A program made the translations under genes and the position numbers. The notes under the pieces were generated by a model, which saw only the letters and a list, made by a program, of their open reading frames with translations, did not search any database and was not told where the DNA came from. DNA of 64,000 bases. It comes from CALSMU01 sp965230225. GTDB taxonomy: Bacteria; Bacteroidota; Bacteroidia; Flavobacteriales_D; Parvicellaceae. The stretch covers positions 62,001 to 126,000 of the forward strand of contig CBDDKM010000007.1 in the NCBI GenBank assembly GCA_965230225.1, given 5' to 3'. Positions 60,038 to 64,000 of this stretch are shown here, piece after piece. The stretch's first letter is position 1; each line of letters begins with the position of its first letter.

Positions 60038-63000
60038 ATGAATTGGAAAAACTTAAGAATATTAATGTTCTTAATGCTTCTGATCCCCACCTTTAACCGA
60101 GCGCAATGTGACTTATACGACGGAAACGGAAATCCCGCTAATAACCCCGTATGGTTAAGTTGTTTTGGAACAGACTATACACTAGTAATTCAGAGTCCTA
60201 CGACCTATGGCCCCTGGACTGTTGACTGGGGAGATGGATCGCCCATTGAGAACGGTGCTTCATTAGTACCACCTGCCAGCGTTACACACACCTACACTGC
60301 TACCGTAGATACTTTTGTGGTAACTTTTACTGAACCCGGAACCGGATGTACCATTACCGGAATTGTTGTGATGGAAGAACCCACCACTGCCTCCATTCAA
60401 ATTCCCTTTGGAGGAATTACCCAAACTTGTGCTCCTGCTCCGTTAGAATTTATTAACTCCAGTACCAATGTATCAGAAACCACTGTATTTACATGGGATT
60501 TTGGAGATGGCAGTCCACCTTTAGTATTTGATTATACCAATGCCGGAGACACGATTTCGCACATGTACCTTCAGGGAACGGTGAATTGCGAAACTATGGT
60601 ATCGCTCACCGCAGAAAACTATTGTAATACCGCTCAGGGAGGTTTAAGTACCGCCACCTTTAACCCCATTAGAATTTGGGATATAGATGATGCTGCTATT
60701 GATGCTAGCGCTACCCTACTTTGTTACCCGGATACCACTGTTACTTTTACCAACAACACCAATAGAAACTGTTTAGCTCAGGGTAATACCTTTCAACGAC
60801 AAGAATACTGGAACTTTGGAGATTACTGGGGGTTAGGATATGACTCCATTGTAGATTGGACCCCATGGCCACCAACTTTCCCATATACCATCGATTATCC
60901 AGGTATTGGAACTTATGATGTAATGTTAATTGATAGTAACTACTGTGGAGTAGACACTGCAATTATTACCGTACAAATTGTTCCACCGCCAACTGCAGAT
61001 TTCACCTTAAACGACGACACCATTTGTTTGAATGAAAATGCCGTTACCGTAAATGCTTCTACCGGAGGGGCTAACGCATATCAATGGAACTGGGGTGATG
61101 GAAGTGGGTGGCAAGCTACCGGAGGAGGAAATCAAACCCATAGTTATGTAGCGCCCGGAGACTACATCATTAGTTTGGTGGCTGGAATTGGAGGAGCTCA
61201 GGGCTGTACAGACACGATTAGTTTACCAATTCATGTACTTCCTATACCAACAGCTAACTTCGTACTCAATAATAACAACGGCTGTGATACACTCACGGTT
61301 GGCTTCACAGACGCCTCCACCGATGCCATAAGCTGGGCCTGGGATTTTGGAAATACCAATACCGACAATACTCAATTCCCTCCACAACAATTTTATCCTG
61401 CACCTGGTATTTACACGGTTTCATTAACCGTAACCGCTCTTAACGGCTGTACTCATACTAACACCAACGATGTTAATGTATATGAATCTCCAGTGGTTAG
61501 TTTTTCTCCATTAAGTGTTTGCGAAAATACCCTGGCAACTTATACGGATAATTCTACCTCTGCGCCGGGAGATCCAATTATTTCGTGGGACTGGGACTTA
61601 GGTAACGGAAACACCAGCACACAACAAAATCCAAGCACTACTTACACCGGAAATGGAACATACGATGTTTCTTTAATGGTAAGTACCGCTCATTGTTCCA
61701 ATGCTGATACACTAACTGTAACAGTAGAGCCAACACCGGTTGCTGCATTTACAGAAGACATTAATATTGGGTGCCCTACACTGGACGTAAACTTTACCAA
61801 CAACAGTACCGGAGCAGCTCTGTATGCCTGGGATTTTGGTGATGGTAATACCTCTGCTCTACAAGATCCATCTAACTCATTCGATAACCTTGGAGCTACT
61901 GATACCACTTATAATGTAAGCTTAATTGCAAGCACCGTATTTGGATGTGCCGACACCGCTTACGCTCCAATTACTGTTTACTATGGAGTATCATCTTCGT
62001 TTACCCATGATGGTTTTCCTGGATGCGCACCTTTAGACGTTAACTTTACCAATACTTCATTACCGGGAGAAATTTACACCTGGGATTTTGGAGATGGAAA
62101 TGGAGCCAACACTTACCATACTACGCACCAATACATCAACAACACTTTGTTTATCGATGTATATACAGTTAGCTTAATTGTAGAGTCATCTAATGGTTGT
62201 ACCGATACCTCTTCTCAAGACATTACGGTTTATCCAATACCAGATTTTGGATTTACTGCTGTACCAGATTCCGGATGTAGCCCACTTACGGTTAACTTCC
62301 CTTCGGTAGTAGGAGCAGTATCGTACCAATGGGATTTTGGAGACGGAACCAACGGAACCGGACCTACTCCTACTCATGTTTACACCAATTCTACTACAAA
62401 CGATGTAACATACAACGTTGAATTGATTGCTATTTCTCCATTTGGATGTGTTGATACCACCGGAGGAACAGTAAAGGTATTCCCTAACCCTACGGTGCAA
62501 TTTACTCCTGTTACCACGCAAGGATGTGCTCCTTTCGATGCACAATTTCAAAATACTTCCATCAGTGCGGAGAGTTACTCGTGGGATTACGGAGATGGAA
62601 CTACGTCTACCGATACCAACGCATTGCACTCGCATACCTTTGTAAATACGACTAGTAACCCTATTAACTACGACATTGATCTGGTTGGTTACACTGATAG
62701 AGGTTGTACGGATACAGCCACTTACCAAATAGCTGTATTCCCAGAGGTTACAGCAGCATTTACTTCCGACACAGCAGGATGTACTCCTGTTCCAATTGAT
62801 TTTACCGACCAATCCATTAACGCAGATTCGTGGAACTGGGATTTCGGAGATGGAATTGTGGATGTGGTTCAGAACCCGTCTCACATCTTCTCCAATGTAG
62901 GAACGAACGATACCGTATTTACAGTACAATTGGTTGCCTGGTCGGCATTTGGATGTAACGACACAGCTTACCAACAAATATTAGTATACCCTACTCCGGT

Positions 63001-64000
63001 AGCACAATTTACAGCTATACCTGTTAATCAAATTTACCCGAACACCACTGTAGATGTGACAAATTCGAGCACTAATGGTTCGTGGAACTACGATTGGGAT
63101 TACGGAGATGGAAGCACTACTTCCGGTCAAAATCCTCCTCCATATTCTTATAATACCTGGGGAGACTATACTATTGAATTAGTAGTTTGGAGTCCGTATT
63201 GTTCGGATACTGCAACACAAATTATTACCATAGTACCTCCCTTACCGGAACCTGAGTTTTATGGTCATGGTGAGGGGTGTAGACCTGTAATGATTCAATT
63301 TACAGATAGTTCTAATTATGTAGACACTTATTTCTGGGAGTTTGGAGACGGAGGAACCTCCACCCAACAGCACCCTCTTTACACTTATTATGTTGCGGGA
63401 GATTACGATGTTACTTTAACGGTAACAGGACCTGGAGGAGTAAGCACCGTGGTTCACATGGATACGGTACATGTGTATGAAAATGCCAATGCTTTCTTCC
63501 AACACTCACCTACTACGGTATATGTTCCTAACGGACCGGTACAGTTCTTTAACCTGTCTACTTTTGCCGATTCTTATTACTGGGATTTTGGAGACGGAGG
63601 AACATCTACTGATGAATTCCCTGAGCACTTTTATCAGGACGAAGGAGACTTTACAGTTACTTTAATTGCCAATAACGAACACAATTGCCCGGATACTATC
63701 GTTATGCCGGCAGCTGTAAAAACTGAAGTTGGTGGCGAAGTAAACTTCCCTAACGCATTTACCCCCAACCCAAATGGATCATCCGGAGGGGTTTATGATC
63801 CAAATTCGTTTGATAATGATGTATTCTTCCCTGTTTTTGTAGGAGTAGATGAATACCATTTAAGCGTATTTAATAGATGGGGAGAACTTATATTTGAATC
63901 ATTTGACCCCAACATTGGTTGGGACGGATACTATAGAGATGAGCTTGTTCAGCAGGATGTTTATGTATGGAAAGCGGTTGTAAAATACATTAACGGAGCC
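60038..64000 (+). CDS. Giant PKD-repeat secreted protein with type B T9SS (gliding C-terminal) domain, 3' partial
   Basis: An open frame of 1321 codons from the ATG at 60038 runs without stop to the window end. A signal peptide (about 1-23, ending FNRAQ) is followed by about fourteen PKD-like units marked by WxFGDG motifs, e.g. TWDFGDGSPP, YQWNWGDGSGW, SWAWDFGN, YAWDFGDGNT and FWEFGDGGT, spaced roughly 80-90 residues. FPNAFTPNPNGSSGG, FNRWGELIFES and GWDGYYRDELVQQDVYVWKA at the end are the gliding-motility-associated C-terminal (CHU_C) sorting domain, so only some 15-20 residues are likely missing. It is probably a surface adhesin or glycan-binding protein. The open reverse frames inside this gene are shadows. 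Confidence 0.9.
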   Translation, partial: MNWKNLRILMFLMLLIPTFNRAQCDLYDGNGNPANNPVWLSCFGTDYTLVIQSPTTYGPWTVDWGDGSPIENGASLVPPASVTHTYTATVDTFVVTFTEPGTGCTITGIVVMEEPTTASIQIPFGGITQTCAPAPLEFINSSTNVSETTVFTWDFGDGSPPLVFDYTNAGDTISHMYLQGTVNCETMVSLTAENYCNTAQGGLSTATFNPIRIWDIDDAAIDASATLLCYPDTTVTFTNNTNRNCLAQGNTFQRQEYWNFGDYWGLGYDSIVDWTPWPPTFPYTIDYPGIGTYDVMLIDSNYCGVDTAIITVQIVPPPTADFTLNDDTICLNENAVTVNASTGGANAYQWNWGDGSGWQATGGGNQTHSYVAPGDYIISLVAGIGGAQGCTDTISLPIHVLPIPTANFVLNNNNGCDTLTVGFTDASTDAISWAWDFGNTNTDNTQFPPQQFYPAPGIYTVSLTVTALNGCTHTNTNDVNVYESPVVSFSPLSVCENTLATYTDNSTSAPGDPIISWDWDLGNGNTSTQQNPSTTYTGNGTYDVSLMVSTAHCSNADTLTVTVEPTPVAAFTEDINIGCPTLDVNFTNNSTGAALYAWDFGDGNTSALQDPSNSFDNLGATDTTYNVSLIASTVFGCADTAYAPITVYYGVSSSFTHDGFPGCAPLDVNFTNTSLPGEIYTWDFGDGNGANTYHTTHQYINNTLFIDVYTVSLIVESSNGCTDTSSQDITVYPIPDFGFTAVPDSGCSPLTVNFPSVVGAVSYQWDFGDGTNGTGPTPTHVYTNSTTNDVTYNVELIAISPFGCVDTTGGTVKVFPNPTVQFTPVTTQGCAPFDAQFQNTSISAESYSWDYGDGTTSTDTNALHSHTFVNTTSNPINYDIDLVGYTDRGCTDTATYQIAVFPEVTAAFTSDTAGCTPVPIDFTDQSINADSWNWDFGDGIVDVVQNPSHIFSNVGTNDTVFTVQLVAWSAFGCNDTAYQQILVYPTPVAQFTAIPVNQIYPNTTVDVTNSSTNGSWNYDWDYGDGSTTSGQNPPPYSYNTWGDYTIELVVWSPYCSDTATQIITIVPPLPEPEFYGHGEGCRPVMIQFTDSSNYVDTYFWEFGDGGTSTQQHPLYTYYVAGDYDVTLTVTGPGGVSTVVHMDTVHVYENANAFFQHSPTTVYVPNGPVQFFNLSTFADSYYWDFGDGGTSTDEFPEHFYQDEGDFTVTLIANNEHNCPDTIVMPAAVKTEVGGEVNFPNAFTPNPNGSSGGVYDPNSFDNDVFFPVFVGVDEYHLSVFNRWGELIFESFDPNIGWDGYYRDELVQQDVYVWKAVVKYINGA

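Noticed and set aside
62186..62977. 263-codon minus-strand open frame inside the PKD gene
   Set aside because: It lies opposite the in-frame PKD repeats. Its Arg/Ser/Cys-rich product has no domain; it is a shadow caused by the repeat codons.
1..64000. tRNA, rRNA or CRISPR elements
   Set aside because: No cloverleaf-like sequence with CCA-type end, rRNA segment or regularly spaced repeat array was recognised on reading both strands; a dedicated covariance search was not possible.

Overview
The window looks like a chromosomal segment of a marine-type Bacteroidota (Flavobacteriia-like) bacterium. Evidence: an adjacent gldF/gldG pair, several secreted proteins with type IX secretion (T9SS) C-terminal sorting domains, many Cys lipoproteins, A-rich sequence instead of Shine-Dalgarno sites before starts, and repeated promoter elements of the Bacteroidota form (TTTG, about 19 bp, TAnnTTTG). 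No rRNA or tRNA gene, CRISPR array or intact insertion sequence was recognised.

Layout. 1-8.3 kb: a 5'-truncated ACT-domain gene, the gldF-gldG-DUF4340 operon, a saccharopine/alanine dehydrogenase-like enzyme, a MOSC protein with a TPR lipoprotein, a tail-less SSB and a hemerythrin. 8.3-20.6 kb: two glycosyltransferases, ndk, yaaA, a propeller histidine kinase, a transglutaminase-like membrane protein, msrB, and a tight operon of biotin carboxylase, an outer-membrane protein and a tRNA-queuosine mannosyltransferase-like protein. 20.6-27 kb: a small lipoprotein, an OmpH/Skp chaperone, a large GldJ/GldK-like duplicated protein, folD and ffh. 27-41 kb: a VIT-vWA protein overlapping a gene with a possible caspase-clan His/Cys pair, then many secreted, lipoprotein or membrane proteins of unknown role, an S41 protease, a membrane-bound LuxR-type regulator and rlmF. 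41-47.3 kb: an AT-rich accessory island. 47.3-53.5 kb: a six-gene overlapping biosynthetic operon. 53.5-64 kb: a propeller-SpoIIE phosphatase, a ppx operon and the start of a giant PKD-repeat T9SS protein that leaves the window.

The most notable system is a complete type IV CBASS anti-phage operon on the minus strand (47249 to 43099). Its genes are a two-TM SMODS-associated NUDIX protein (likely effector), a QueC-like PP-loop enzyme (Cap9), a TGT-like enzyme (Cap10), a CD-NTase, and an OGG-like helix-hairpin-helix glycosylase (Cap11). The CD-NTase starts Met-Gly-Gly-Ser-Gly-Gly, a fitting substrate for N-terminal 7-deazaguanine conjugation by Cap9/Cap10. Just upstream of the island lies a GldM-N-like gene broken by an 8-bp tandem duplication.

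The second notable locus is the operon 53452 to 47359: extended SDR, metallo-beta-lactamase-fold hydrolase, F390-synthetase-like adenylating enzyme, KAS III, sulfotransferase and alpha/beta hydrolase. The set recalls olefin/beta-lactone (OleABCD-like) logic without being identical to it. All functions are inferred from reading sequence and motifs; no database search was possible.
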